A stretch of 64,000 bases of DNA. Source: Leptobrachium leishanense. Lineage: Eukaryota; Chordata; Amphibia; Anura; Megophryidae. The DNA lies in NCBI GenBank assembly GCA_009667805.1, contig CM019065.1, positions 20,859,822 to 20,923,821 of the forward strand, read 5' to 3'. Both the position numbers and the translations under genes were made by a program. The notes under the pieces are model-generated. The model was given only the letters and a program-made list of their open reading frames with translations, was not told the DNA's origin and ran no database searches. Below are positions 35,527 through 48,407 of this stretch, piece after piece (position 1 is the stretch's first letter; each line of letters opens with the position of its first letter).

Positions 35527-36919
35527 TATTTCGGAAGTACTTCTGAAATAACAAATTAGTTTCATCCGAGTAGAAACGAAAACAAAGGGAAACAATACAT
35601 AACGAAATTGATTCGTTATAGTTTTTCACATGAGAACCATTGATTGATTTATTCCTCTGCACACTGCAGCGAAATGGTAATTTAACCCTAGCTTGCCTTT
35701 TAACCCTCATGTTTAACCCTAATCTAACAGTAATTGAGCAAGATTTGATTTATTGGGTGGGTTGGGTAAATCTCTAATTTCTGCTGGAAGTTTACATTTT
35801 CTATTGCGTCTTGGTTATCCTGAACCGACAGTGATGACCTAGAGGTAATTGTTGTGAGCTCGTAAGTATTTATTGAGTAGAGATCCACTCTCAGTCAATG
35901 AGCTTTGCTCCCTAAAAAAAATCGAATTAAGTAATCATTGCAACGAGAAAAAAAACCAATCACAATATGGATATGGAGGTTGATTTAATGAGGAAAATGT
36001 CTCATTGAGTCTTTTTTATACGAATAATTAAGTTTCCAGAGAGAGCTGTTTACATTTCACAACACCTGGTCTCCATCCAGGGCTGGTATAAATGTGTTTT
36101 TATACATATAACCAGGAGCCCTACTTATAAAAAGATTCAGCCTAGATAACAGCTCTTCAGATGTGGGTAAGAGTAGTCAGGGTAAATAGCATCTGTCTCC
36201 GAACCCGACTGCAAAAGAAATAATTAGCACCTCAACAGGTCAGTCACTAATAGACTTTTCTAAAACAGCTAAGAGCGGCAGAGATCAAAGAAAAAACAGT
36301 ATTAAAAAGTTAGACAAAGGCTGGGTCTAGTGGAGTCAGTGCTGTGGTCAGTCTAACGGAGTCATTCTAGTATTCTCAATCCACTGAAGTCTGTCTGGTG
36401 TAGGAGCCAGTCCAGAGAAGTCTGCCCAAGGAGCCTGATGTGGGACCAGCCTGATTGGTCAGCATAGCAGAGGGACATAATGACCAAAGGGTGGAGCCAA
36501 GCCAAGAAGACTAAGCATCATCATTCCATCATGTGTGACATGGTTATTATGGATGCCATGTGAATCTGTTTGTTGTATTTTTTATTTAACTGTAACAGTA
36601 GCCTAATGTGACAAACAATATCAATATATAATCTGTTATATTTACTTACACTTGTCTGTGTGTTTTATTTGTCCACAATCCCCAAAGAGTTAACCAAGTA
36701 AGAGGGTCATAATTTCTTACACTCTACACATCCAACTTTGTGTGTGATTATGTAGTTTGTCACGGTTTTGAAAGAAGACTTCTAGGAAAAAACACATTGG
36801 CTCCTTGTTTGGGGAAAAATCCACGGACTCATATTCATTCAATATGTGATGCTAGGAATAAAATAAAAATGGTAATTATTTATAAAAAAAAGTTGACTCT
36901 TGAAGAAAGTAAAGCTTAC
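35527..36919. other. Rest of V2R intron 3
   Basis: No gene recognised. AT-rich with scattered unique-looking sequence. Confidence 0.35.
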
Positions 36920-37750
36920 CTGCCATGACTGGAAATCCTTAAAATCTGCACATAATTGTTCGGAAAATGGACCTTCTCCTTTTTTGCAGTTATTCATTTC
37001 TTTCAAAGCGTTGGCCACAACAAGGACTGCAGTGTAAACAGTATATGTCTGTCTTAAACTAGAAACATCGCTGTAGGCATTTTGGAGGCTTTCAAGGATT
37101 TCTGATCCAGTGCATTCTTTCACGTTTGTATCCAAAGATCCCGTTTCATTTTTATCACTTATGAATCTGCAATTGAATGCTAACTCCCAAAAAATCTTTG
37201 TCCAGGCTCTTCCCAAGGACATGGAAGGATTGATTGTGTTGAGGAATTGTTTAAGCCCAAGTATTGTCCCACTTTGAGTAGCTAGACCTATGGTTCCAGT
37301 CAGAACAGCTGAAAACATGTCTAAAGAGAGTATGGCTGCTGTAGACCAACCTGTATTTGCAACAAGTACTTTTCCTGTCAGATTCTGTTTCACCATCTCT
37401 TTCACTATGGGTACTATATCTGCGCTGGAGGCATAAACAACCACAACCTTAGCTGTTGAAGTCTTTATGACCTTAACAATATGAGGAGCATTGCGGTCTG
37501 GATAACTTGTTAAAATGTTCTCATTGAACGCCACACATGCTCCGGCTTTGACTATCTCTTGTTGAATAATCTGAATTCCCAGTTGTCCATAGTCATTGTC
37601 TGTAGCTACTAAGCCAACCCAAGTCCAATGAAAATGTACCACTAGTTGTGCAAGTCCTTTAGACTGATAGATATCACTTGGTACAGTCCTAAGGAAGGAG
37701 GGAAACCTGATGTGGTTACTGAGGAAAGCGCTGGTTGAATGATGGCTGAT
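36920..37750 (-). CDS. V2R-like receptor, exon 3 (ligand-binding domain)
   Basis: 831 bases, phase 0 at both ends, with acceptor TTGTCAACAG and donor GGCAG/GTAAGC. It encodes most of the Venus-flytrap (ANF-receptor) domain: FPSFLRTVPSD, then GLAQLVVHFHWTWVGLVATD and DNDYGQLG, which are V2R hallmarks; potential N-glycosylation sites NLT and NET; GWSTAAIL; and the closing YTAVLVVANAL and FKDFQSWQ. No stop or frameshift. The start codon is in exon 1, so upstream methionines here are not starts. Confidence 0.95.
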
Positions 37751-38702
37751 CTGTTGACAAAGTAAAGCTGGGTATAAAATAACATATGATTTTGTGTGAC
37801 AGTGATTCAACCTTTTGTGTTGATCTGTCTGCCACCTTCAAGTGTCAAGTCAAATGTAATTAATGGCTAACGAAATGATAATATCAATGCTACCAGTAAA
37901 TATTTCATATCCCCATAAACATTCATTACCAAAGAGTCAGTTTCTTTTTTGTGTTTAGAGACACAACATAAAGCAGGAGCTTCCCCAACGCATTTCACAG
38001 GTTGATGTCCCATTATACAATTGGATGCATTCACCAAACATTTATTTTATTCAGACATTTACTTTATTTTACCCTAACCCTAGCACTTAGAATTGGAAAA
38101 TGGTTAGATTTACCCATTACCGCCCTTGTGCTATGAATAAGATATGTGCACACATTTTCTAACAAATTAAGAGTTGTCTGAATTTTGGACAAATCGTCTG
38201 AAACTCGAATCAACAAAAAGACACGTCAACGAATGGCATGAAACCTCTATCTTCAGTAGCAATTTTCATTGGTGTTTGTGCATCCATTATTACAATTCGC
38301 ATTGTATTAAATTAAATTAAACTTATTGACCCCATTCCTCCTCCGCCATTGGCTAATGGGTTTGGGGTTAAACCAGAGATGGTAGACTTTATATTTAACA
38401 ACATAATTGTTTTAATTAAATTTGGACATTGTGCGGCTTTCCATCATATCCATTTTCTCCTATTATTTTTTTTCTCTTTCTCCCCTTTGTTGATTTTTTC
38501 CGTTAAGGGATTTTTTTGTGTTTTTTGTGCTTATTGGTATTAAACTTAAAACTTTAAGAGGATGAATGTAGCTTTGTATTATTCGAAGTAAGTTATATTT
38601 ATGGATATATGGGACCTGTTGTATGTATGTGCTGCTTCATACTCTTTAAATAAGGTATTATAAAACTAATGCACATTGTATATTTTCTGGAATAAACCTT
38701 AC
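37751..38702. other. V2R intron 2
   Basis: 952 bases, AT-rich, with no recognised element. Confidence 0.7.
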
Positions 38703-38994
38703 CTGGGGAAATTTGTAGATTCCTAGAACATAAGCCAAAGTAACCGAATGTGTTGAGAATGTGGATCCTATTATGGAGCTGAGAGGAACACCCGAAGAAC
38801 ATCTGTAATTGGGTATGTGTCTGTTAAGCCCTGTTAAAATTTGTAAAGCTCCTTCCAGGTCATACTGAAGAAGTGCACACGAATCATATGCTCGAAAACC
38901 CAGGGTTATATTAGGGAGTATTTCTGAATTTTTATTTATCTCGTCCACAGCAAAGCGCACAGCTTGGAATAGCTGGAAACTCTCGAAGTGGAAC
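38703..38994 (-). CDS. V2R-like receptor, exon 2
   Basis: 292 bases, the common size for V2R exon 2. Acceptor TTCTACAAG; donor CCCCAG/GTAAGG. It encodes FHFESFQLFQAVRFAVDEIN, then LPNITLGFRAYDSC (with an NIT glycosylation site), LNRHIPNY and a serine-rich stretch through SSIIGSTFSTHS, ending YVLGIYKFPQ. The KFPQ/ISHHSTS junction with exon 3 is family-typical. The first base completes a codon begun by the two leftover bases of exon 1. Open throughout. Confidence 0.94.
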
Positions 38995-40245
38995 CTTGTA
39001 GAAGACACAGTTAAATAGCATATGGCTCGTACATAGACTGACCCCAAACCTTTTATTTCAATTACTTCAGAAATTCTAACATTTGAATGAAAATTTCTCT
39101 TTTTACGTGAGTTTATTGATTTTAAAGTAGATTCTGTCAGGAGATCCAAGGAACAGACTGAGTTGGGTTCAACATGTGTTTATGGCAGCAGCTAACACAA
39201 GGGGAGACTAGCTGTTTGCATCCACTCTCTGAGCTGTCTTCCTGATACTGCCACTAGAGCCGCCCCTTCCTCTGATGTCACTCCTGGCTCTCAGCACATC
39301 TCCCCTTATTGATAATACATTTTTTCTTAAACAGACAATAAAACAAACAGAATCACACACAAATAGAGTTAAATGTACAATCCTATCTTGGACATTGGGG
39401 TAGTGTAACGGGTGCTATGGCACTCACCCTGGATAAGTGTTTTAGTGATCTTAATGGACAGATTTTTCTGATACAAAAGTGCAAAGCAACGAGGACTATA
39501 ATACCTAGAATCCCAAACCAGGGAGGTAATACATGATCCTGAATACCACTTAAGCCCAATTGGTTTCGAGACCAAGAGGCTGCTTAGTGAAAACACTTTA
39601 TCTCTCTGTAAACAGATACAATAACTTAAGACACGAGCAGAGCGTGATAGAAGAATAGCATGGTTATAGATATATTTCAGATTGCTGATATCAATGGTCG
39701 TGGTACACGAAGCACATATAACAGGGGCAAACACCTTTTACATATGTTCTCAACCATACAGAGTAGGAACTCACTGTGTTCAGCAGCCTGCAGGGCAGGC
39801 CTACAATCAGAGATTGTGATTCTGTACTGCGACTTGGCTTTCCACAGATTACTTGAAGGATAGTTATATTCAGCAACCTGCAGGGCAGGACTATAATAAT
39901 CATAGATCATGTGATTAGCTTTGCAGTCAGACCAGACGTTAAACAAGCAACTAGAACTTTTGGTTAAAGCTGCAACCAGAAGGGACATACAACAGATAAC
40001 TGGAGCAATTACTAGTGTCGACCTGTCGGACAGACACACATTCGGATGCCTTGCGATTAGGACTCACACCAGATTGATTAATCAACAGAGACCTTGGACG
40101 AGAGATAGGTTTACCAAACTGGGGGACAGACCTCCAAGCAGCAAATATGCAGTTAAACATAACGACCTTTGGTCCCTTAACAAGTGGGAGGCACATCTGC
40201 AAACTGCTGTAAGTCCTACACCGTTCACCTGAGTTGTATGTACAT
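38995..40245. other. Start of V2R intron 1, unclassified
   Basis: No gene recognised. The stretch 39405-39640 resembles 47605-47800 loosely (a GGTTTCGAGACCAA word about 160 bases from a TGT start), so a decayed LTR may be present, but I could not find its other end. Confidence 0.3.
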
Positions 40246-40247
40246 AC

Positions 40248-40377
40248 CCTCAAATTAAACCTGACAGTCTGCAGTTAAAGCACATTGTGTTTGTTTCATT
40301 CCAACTCCATTGTGGTGGTGTATAGAGCCAAAGATGTTAGAATTGTGTCGATGTCCCAATATTTCTGGACCTGACTG
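40248..40377. mobile_element. Tc1/mariner terminal fragment
   Basis: Ends GGACCTGACTG followed by TA. The AATTGTGTCGATGTCCCAA stretch is the well-known Tc1-type terminal repeat. Only one end is present. It lies where the terminal repeat of hAT copy 2 should be, so it interrupts or replaces that end. Confidence 0.75.
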
Positions 40378-40652
40378 TATGCTAGATATTTGCCATAAAA
40401 GGTGTATGGGGGTCCGGGTAGTGCCCTGGGGGACAGGAAACAAGGACAAAAAGTAAAAAAAAAAACATTTTTTAAGGGACAGTGAGTTTTCCATGAAATA
40501 AGGGTTAAAAATAAAAACGAAAAATTCCTTCAAATATCGTACCTAGGAGGTCCCCATAACCTGCCCGTGAAGTGGCGGATTTCTAGGTTGTATAGAAACT
40601 TTTAAAAACAAAAAAATGTAGTTTAAAATGACAGTAAATGTTTTTCCTTTAA

Positions 40653-41899
40653 CCCTTTCGCTGCTGAGGCTTTTCCCGCCCCTGTGCTGAGGTCATTTTT
40701 TACCTGTTTTGCGCATCATGTTTAAACGTGTTTTTAAGGCTTATTTTAGTATATGACACCGACATATTATATATCGTTCTTTCCGTCAGACTCGGTAGAT
40801 TCATAATATGTCATTATTATATGTATACGTTATGTCATGTCTGTATATTATAACAAAAAATGCAATAAAATATGTATTTTCAATAATTTACAATGTGTAA
40901 AGTGTTTTTTTTCCACATTTTAACATGCAAGCAATTGCGGTTATATTTTGTATGGGGTGCGCTTGTTAAAAAAATTAGAGATGGGGTCTCGTTACATTTT
41001 TTTTTGGGGAAAATGACCCTATTTTTAACAAACGCACCGCATACAAAAATCGTTAGTGCAGCATCATTGTTCACATTATAATTGAAATGGGAACAATATT
41101 GCTGCACTAACAAACCAAAAAAAATAAAAAAAAAGTGTTTATTTTTTTTTTTAATTTTTTTTTTTAATTTTTTTTTATTTTTATTTTTCTTTTTCTTTTT
41201 TTTTTTTTTTTTTTACAAAATTTTTAACTTTCATGTTTGGTATCGTTGAACGGCCATGCTCTGGCCGATCCAACCATATCAAAATTTAACCCCTAACTGC
41301 CACGGATCGGGAGATAGGGAGTTCATTGGAACTCCCTATCTCCACACTTGGTGGCAGTTAGGGGTTAACTGTAGGACTGGCGTCATCGTGCTACGCACGA
41401 TGACGCCAGTCCTCTGGGGGAGTTCCCGGAAGCTTGGCCGACATCCAAGATGTCGGCCAGCTCCGGGAAAGGATCGCGAACCGGCGCTTTTCAGCGCCGA
41501 TTCGCGATCCAGCTCCCCAGGGGTTAATGCCAGGCATCATTTGGAAGGGCAGGCTGTGCCCTTCCAAATGATGCCTGGGTTAACCACCTGTGCGCCACCG
41601 ATCGGGAGGGAGAGAGGTCCGAAGGACCTCCCCCCCTCCCTTTCAGGCGCCTCCTCCGCACATGCGGGGGGGGCGCCTGAATTAGGTGTCATCGCGCCCC
41701 CGCGATGACACCTCATAATGGCGGCTGCTGGTCCGGATGCCGGGCTGACATCAAGGATGTCAGCCCGCACCGGAGGGGCCAGCGATCGGCCGGAACCCGG
41801 CCGAACGCTGACCCCAATGTGAGGACACACTCAGCGCGTCCTCAGCACACCAGCGGGAATGCTGAGGACGCGCTGAGCGCGTCCTTAGCATTCAAGTGG
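40653..41899. mobile_element. TTAA-type (piggyBac-like) element, 1247 bp
   Basis: Flanked by TTAA (40649-40652 and 41900-41903). hAT copy 3 has the uninterrupted site at 52585-52588. Ends are CCCTTTCGCTGC and GAATG...AAGTGG. The interior has a T-rich run (41085-41225) followed by a GC-rich series of hairpins. No transposase. TTAA duplication fits piggyBac or Kolobok; I cannot choose firmly. Confidence 0.85.
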
Positions 41900-42059
41900 T
41901 TAATCTATTCGTAAACAACTGCTTGGGGCGGTAGCCTGTATGAAAAGACATTTTAGGAAGCACAAAAAAAGTTTAGTGATTTTTTGGGCAAAATTATGGT
42001 GCAGGGTTTGGATGAAAGTAACAATAGGTGCTTTAAAATTGGGCCTTTAGCGTCGGCAA

Positions 42060-42610
42060 CAGTGCAGTCACACAGTAACCCCTCTGAGGATATGAATCTG
42101 GTACAGGCAGCAGTGGAGCCAAATATTGTGCTTTTGGTGCCAGGCCAGCAAGTGCATTCATACAGTAACCCCTCTGTGGTATTGTGGAAGAGTGCAGGGG
42201 TGGACCATGCGGTCCTATATTAAAAAGATATGAATCTGGTAAAGACGTCAGTGCAGCCAAATATTGTGCTTTTGGTGCCAGGCCAGCAAGTGCATTCATA
42301 CAGTAACCCCTCTGTGGTATTGTGGAAGAGTGCAGGGGTGGACCATGCGGTGATATATTAAAAAGATATGAATCTGGTAAAGACGTCAGTGCAGCCAAAT
42401 ATTGTGCTTTTGGTGCCAGGCCAGCAAGTGCATTCATACAGTAACCCCTCTGTAGAATTGTGGAAGAGTGCAGGGGTGTACCATGCGGTTCTATATTAAA
42501 AAGATATGAATCTGGTAAAGGCGTCAGTGCACCCAGATATTGTGCTTTTGGTGCCAGGCCAGCAAGTGCCATCAATACTGTGGTATTGTGGAAGAGTGCA
42601 GGGTTGGACC
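42060..42610. repeat. 138 bp subterminal tandem repeat of the hAT element
   Basis: About four units containing GTGCATTCATACAGTAACC and GTATTGTGGAAGAGTGCAG. A single-plus copy survives at 16200-16265 and two at 52200-52400. The long minus-strand frame over it (LAGLAPKAQYL repeated) is a by-product. Confidence 0.85.
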
Positions 42611-44277
42611 CTGTGGTTCAAAATATTAAAATGATATAAATGTAGCACAGGCGTCATTGCAGCCAAATTTTGTGCCTTTCATGGCAGCAAGTGCCTTCAC
42701 ACCGTAACCCTTTTGTGGTATTGTGGAAGAGTGCAGGGTTGGAGGTTTTGTGAATGCAGAAGACATCCCCGATCTATTCCGTTACGTCAGAATCAGGGGA
42801 TTGATAGCTGCTGATCCAGGACTGATTCATTTTTATAAATGTCAGCCGGTCTACAGATTCGGTGAACAGACACAATCTATTGTCTGCTAAAAAACCTACA
42901 GCGGCACTGAACGTCCTTTCAGAAATCACGCTAGATGAAGGGTAACCTAGTAGCTGCATAGCATATTTGCTAAGTTCTGGCCAGTGATCCAATCTCAACA
43001 CCCAGTAAGTCAGTGGATCATCTGCTGGAAAGGTATCCAGGTCTGCCCTTGCCCCTAGGTAGTCCTGCACCATATGGTGAAGACGCTGGCAATGGGTGCC
43101 TACATTTGACGTCCCTGGGAGTCGTGGACTAAATTTTTTTTAAAAAGGCATCAGTCAAGCGGCCCGACCTTCACCACTATTCCTCTGATCATCCGCAGCC
43201 TCAGAAGCACGTGTGTCATCACTTGGAAACCTACCAGTGCCTGGAAAGGTGTTACACAAGTGTCGCTTTAGAGCGTCTTCAAGTTTTTTCATCCTGTGCT
43301 CCCTCTGTGTGGGCAGGTTGAGCTCTGCAACTTTACCCTTGTATCGTGGATCAAGAAGGGTTGCCAACCAGTAATGATCCCTCTCCTTGATAGCACAAAT
43401 CCTGGGGTCCTTTAGCAGGCTTTGCATAATAAGGGAGCCCTTGCAGCGTAGGTTGGAGGTGGCATTAGCTTCCGAGTCTTCCTGCTCAATGAGGAGGATG
43501 GCCCCATTGTGCACTTCCTCCTCCCAGCCACGTACTAGTCCATGTGTTTCTGGGCACACAAAACCCTCCCTTGAGGAATCTCCACCTTCAATGCCCCCAC
43601 TACTCAAATATTCCTCATCCTCCTCATCCTCCTCATCCTTCTCCTGTCTGATCTGAGGAGGACACGCTGGAATGCTGTCTGCAGAAAGACTGGGGCCTTC
43701 AGAGTTAGGGAAGGCCTCCTCTTACTCCCGCTGCTCTGCCTCTAGAGCCACATCTATAATTCCCCACAGAGTGTGCCCCAGCAGGAACACTAAAGGAATT
43801 GTGTCACTGATGCATGCACTGTTCCTGCTCACCATCCTCGTTGCCTCCTCAAATGGTGACAGTACAGTGCATGCATCCTTGATCATCAGCCACTGCGGGG
43901 GAAAAAATAAACAAGTTGACCTGAACCTGTCCTTGTGCAATACTCACAGAGGTACTCGTTTATGGCCGTTGATGCGTCAACTTACCCTGGCGTAGGGCGG
44001 AGAGAATGTTGCTGCCATTATCACAGACAACCATTCCCAGCTGAAGCTGGTGTGGTGTTCACCATCTCTGCCCCTGCCACTGCAGAGCTGACAGAATTTC
44101 TGGCCCGGTGTGGCTAATGTCCCCTAAACAAACCAGCTCAAGCACAGTATGGCATCTTTTTGCTTGAGCCATTGCGTAGCCCCTGTCAGGCATCGGTTTA
44201 ACTGCCACTTTGCCAGAGACACAGAAGGAGGTGGTGGAGCAGACAGACCTCATACAAGCAGCTTTCTGGAGGCATGG

Positions 44278-45197
44278 TGTCAGGTACCTGTTTTCCAGGG
44301 GAACCAATTGTGCAGAAGTAGCAGCCTTTTCAGTACAGCTATTGGCAAACAGGGCTGAATGATATACACAGACCTCTCTTGCTCAGTAGGAGTGATGTTA
44401 GACAGAGAACTCTTGGAACATTTCTTGGTACAACCACGGTTTAATATCTTTATATATATATAGCGATAAACAGTCTCTCAGCAAGGTCAGTTCATAAGTA
44501 AAGGATCACAAAGGCAGGCTGGCAATCAGGCATAATCAATAACAGGCAAAGGTCGGCAACAGGTATCAATATCAGAATACACTTGCTAGTAGATTTTCCA
44601 GGAGACAAGCATCAACAGCTTGGTGCAGGTAATATTCAGCAAGTTTAGCAAGTATTCAATGGAACAGGTAACAGGTGAGGCTTCAGGCAAGGATTTCACA
44701 GGTAAGAGGCTTCAGGCAAGGATTCCACAGGTAAGAGGCTTCAGGCAAGGATTTCACAGGTAAGAGGCTTCAGGCAAGGATTCCACAGGTAAGAGGCTTC
44801 AGGCAAGGATTCCACAGGTAAGAGGCTTCAGGCAAGGATTCCACAGGTAAGAGGCTTCAGGTAAGGATTTCACAGGTAGGCTCAGGTTGTAAACCGCAAT
44901 AAACGAGCAATGACTTACTCAGCTTGTAGATTTTTTATAGTCAGGTATAACGAGTAGATTGGATCCAGCCGGCGTGCATCAGCGTGTCCAGACTTCCGGG
45001 TTGAGTCGCAGCTGTAATGGCTATATGGGAGGATGCCTGCTCGTGCGCGTGTGCTTTTCATTCAGACCTTAGTCATTGAAGGAGAAAGACCAGAATTATA
45101 ATGTCTCCTCAGCATGGACAGATCTTGGAGCCCAGGAATTACCAGGAGCCCAGTCGGCCACAGGAAGAGTCGCTGAGGCCAGGAGAGGTACGTGACA
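44278..45197 (+). mobile_element. Solo LTR, 920 bp, inside the hAT transposase
   Basis: Begins TGTCAGGTACC and ends GTACGTGACA, flanked by CATGG on both sides (44273-44277 and 45198-45202). hAT copy 1 shows the empty site near 18030. AATAAA at 44898-44903 and a TATATATATA run at 44453-44461 set the plus orientation. It contains a 29 bp tandem array. No internal coding region. Confidence 0.85.
44672..44880. repeat. 29 bp tandem repeat in the solo LTR, ~7 units
   Basis: Unit is GGTAAGAGGCTTCAGGCAAG plus GATTCCACA, nearly identical between copies. It lies upstream of the LTR polyadenylation signal. Confidence 0.9.
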
Positions 45198-47604
45198 CAT
45201 GGTGGATGAACAAGCTCCAGCACAGAGCCCCATCTTGGATCCCTCCCAGCTGCAATCAGAGTTACCCAGTGTGCCATGAAGGAAATGTAATGACCCTGTC
45301 CATGCTTGCTGGACCATGTGTCTAAAGTCACATGCACCTTGCTGCTGACTGCTTTTCCCAATGACTCGATAACATTGTCTTCCACGTGCTGGTATAGTGC
45401 TGGAATGGCCTTCCATGAAAAGTAATGGCGTTTTGGAACATGCCACTGTGGTACAGCACATTCAGCAAAATCACAGAAGGGAGCAGAGTCCACCAGCTGG
45501 AAAGGCAGCAGCTGCAATGCGAGTAATTTTGCTAAACTGTCATTTAGATGCTGTGCTTGGGGATGGTTGGGACTATATTTTTTCTTATGCTGCAGCAGCT
45601 GGGGCAACGTAATCTAACTGCGTAAATCTTCAGCTGATGGGATGCTGTCACATTGTTAGGAAGGAGCTGGAACATCCATTACTGTAGCATCATCCCTGTC
45701 AGTGGAGGTTGTAGGCAATGACATGGCAGGACATACAGTGGGGGTAGAGACAGATGAGGAAGAGGACCTACGCAAAGTTTTGCACCAACGGGATGCGTGG
45801 CAGGTGGTCATATGTCGCCTCAAGCACGTGGTACCCAAGCGTCCGGTGTCTTTCCCACGCTTGAGCCTCATCTGACATAGATTACAAATAGCAATGGTGC
45901 GCTCTGCTGCACATTTCTTAAAGAACTCCCAGAAAGCCGAGTTCCTGGATGTGTGCTTTGAGACAACAGCGCTCTGCACCTGAGCAGCTCTGACATCTGA
46001 TGCCTTGGACTGGCTAGTGCTACGGTTGGTCATAGAGGACGCTGTGCCTCGTGTTTGTTGTGCCTCCTCCTCACTTGACTCCTCTGTTTGATCAGGCACC
46101 CAGGTGGAGTCAGTGACCTCATCATCATTGTCATCATCCCCCCTGTCTCCTCGTCACTGAAGCCAACTTGGCAGTATGCTGCAGCTGCTGGGGCAACATG
46201 AGTGCCAGTTATTTGTGTGTCATCACTGGCACCCCCTTCCTCTAGGTTGATTATACTCCCTTCCTCTACCTCAGAGATTGAATCAGAGCACTGTACTTGC
46301 TGCGCATCCTCAAGCAGCACGTCACTGTCATTGTAGTCAAACAATTCAGCTGACTCCTCCGTGTGTGATAGTGAGGCTACGGCAGGAGTAGTTGTGGACA
46401 TGGAGGCTGCATTAGATTCTTTGGCAGTTGAGGTGGACTGTAAAGCACTACAAGCCTGGCTGGCAGAGGACTCGGAGGATGAGGATGGCATGGTTAGCCA
46501 ATACACCAAATCCTCTGTTTGTTGCTGCTGCTTAAGAAGACAGCCAGCACCAGTTAGAAAGGACAAGCGTGCCCCTGCAGAGGATGCACCACGTCCACCA
46601 CGACCAGAGGCACAGCCTCCCGACACAGAGGCTGCTTGCCCTCTTATCTGTGTCTGGGAGCGTCTGCCTGTCCTTGTTGGGCTTTCTGACATGTGAGTGA
46701 TATATAGAATAAATATATACAGAACTCTGATTCAACTCTGGTATAAAGATTAAAGATTTCCAGAACTCTGGTATAACTCAGTGAGACACCCTGATAGCTG
46801 GCAGCCAGTGACAAGACACAGATTACAATTCCCAGAAACCTCCTATAAATCAGCGAGACCCCCTGATGGGTGACAAGACACAAATTACAATTCGCAGAAA
46901 TCTGCTACAAGTCAGTGAGACCCCCTGATAGCTGACAGTGAGAAGACACAGATTACAAGTCTCAGAAACCTCCTGTAAATCAGTGAGACCCCTGATGGGT
47001 GGCAGTGACAAGACACAGATTAGAACAATTCCCAAATATTTTGTAGAAATTACTGACCCCCAAAATACTGCGTGGCAGTGACAAGACACAGATCACCTCA
47101 ATTCCCAAATATTTTGTAGCAATTACTGACCCCCAAAATACTAGGTGTCAGTGAGAACAAGTCCCAGATATTTTGTAGAAATTAGACCCCCCAGTAGCCG
47201 TTGGCAGACTGGCAGTGAGAACACACACTAACACAACAACAATCTCCTCTCAAATCTCCTCTCAAACGCATGCTGAAGTGCTGTGTGAAATCTTATATAG
47301 TGTGCTGCGGGACTTAGCTCTGTGAGCCCATGAGTGGGCAAAATTTGCCCAATCAGGTCTCTGAGCCGTGATTGGCATAGTCTTGAACCTGTCTTGCACC
47401 TGACCTGTGGTCGGGTGCAAGGCTGTAGCTAATTACAAGCTTCAGGCCAGTGGAAAAATGCATTGTGGTCCATTGTGGTGCATTGTGGGCGAACATGCGG
47501 CAAACACGCGGAAATGTACGTAGTTCGCTAACATGCGAACGGGCAATGTTTGATGCGAACTCCGAACCGATCGAACTGAACAGCTCATCCCTACTATACA
47601 CCAG

Positions 47605-48335
47605 TGTCACAACCGCTCTCCTGCTCACCTTTCACAGCCATAATGAGGATCCTTTAGGACAGACTACTTAGTAATATTACTGAAACCGGTAGAACCGTTC
47701 AAACCTAAAACAATTCCCCAAACCTGGGGAACCCAACAAAGTCCACAACTAAGTACTGCCCAGCACAAAGTGGTTTCGAGACCAAATGTCTGCTGGGTAA
47801 AAAACAGGGTAAATAACTAGAACGTAAGTGGAACAAAATAGTAACTCTGAAAGTGTGAGATACCACAAGCAGTGAGGCACCACTAGCACACAGCACAAAC
47901 ACACATAAAATGGGCTTAGAGAAATAGAATAGTCAGGTGGGTAATCCGGGTCGGCAACTAGCAGGGTCCTCAAAAATCTGGTCAAAACACAGTACAGAAT
48001 GCAGAATATTAAATATATACCAAGCGTTGCGGGATACAGACTCCACGTCAGCCCGCCGAGGAATTGGTGCGCCTTTCTTTTGAGACCGGCGGGTAAGCGT
48101 CATCTGATCTTGCTCCGCCTCCCCCTAAGCACTGAGGCTCCCTCGTCTGGCTCATGATGCCGCCAGGCTCCACCCTAGACGGCAACAATTTCTAAGGACG
48201 CGACAGGCAGCTGCGCGTCTTCGCAACGCACCCCGCCTCCTCTCTATGCCGCAACTCCTTCCTCCTCGGACAGCCCGCGATGCCGCCGGGGATCCGGGCC
48301 CCCCAAGGGCGGCATCGGGCACCGAGGACGTGACA
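47605..48335. mobile_element. Solo LTR, 731 bp
   Basis: Begins TGTCACAACC and ends GAGGACGTGACA, with ACCAG on both sides (47600-47604 and 48336-48340). The end near 48060-48335 is GC-rich. I could not set the orientation from a polyadenylation signal. It starts 11 bases beyond the terminus of hAT copy 2. Confidence 0.75.
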
Positions 48336-48407
48336 ACCAGGCTGCTATTTTATCCACTAACCGTATGAATTTAATATAAAGCATTTACTTGCTTCTGTAT
48401 ACACTAG

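Larger units (their letters stand above)
42774..46692 (-). pseudogene. hAT transposase with BED zinc finger, broken (copy 2)
   Basis: Start ATG at 46690-46692 opens MSESPTRTGRRSQTQIRG. The zinc finger is intact here (FWEFFKKCAAERT, CNLCQ, CLRRHMTTCH, near 45950-45800), followed by the catalytic-domain start VTLDTWSSKHGQGHY near 45320. The LTR at 44278-45197 then splits the gene. Beyond it the section carrying the PTRWNSTL motif is deleted (about 280 bases relative to 17460-17740), and the C-terminal block YPSSSVISERTFSAA lies near 42920. Better preserved at the N-terminus than copy 1, but not functional. Confidence 0.85.
40380..47593 (-). mobile_element. hAT element, copy 2, with nested insertions
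   Basis: The high-coordinate end has the GCTCATCCCTA terminal repeat at 47593; the low-coordinate terminal repeat is lost to a Tc1/mariner fragment. The non-coding end regions match the short element at 51528-52989. Nested within are a TTAA-type element (40653-41899) and a solo LTR (44278-45197). Subterminal tandem repeats lie at 42060-42610 (138 bp unit) and 46760-47200 (75-80 bp unit). Confidence 0.88.

Noticed and set aside
41256..41830. Long frames on both strands in the GC-rich part of the TTAA element
   Set aside because: Explained by GC richness and palindromes; not conserved as a frame in the second copy at 58690-59225.
42033..42575. 180-codon minus-strand frame with LAGLAPKAQYL repeats
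   Set aside because: It is the 138 bp (46-codon) subterminal repeat of the hAT element read in frame.
44672..44880. Regularly spaced repeats resembling a CRISPR array
   Set aside because: Units are adjacent with no unique spacers, and the setting is a vertebrate LTR; it is a simple 29 bp tandem repeat.
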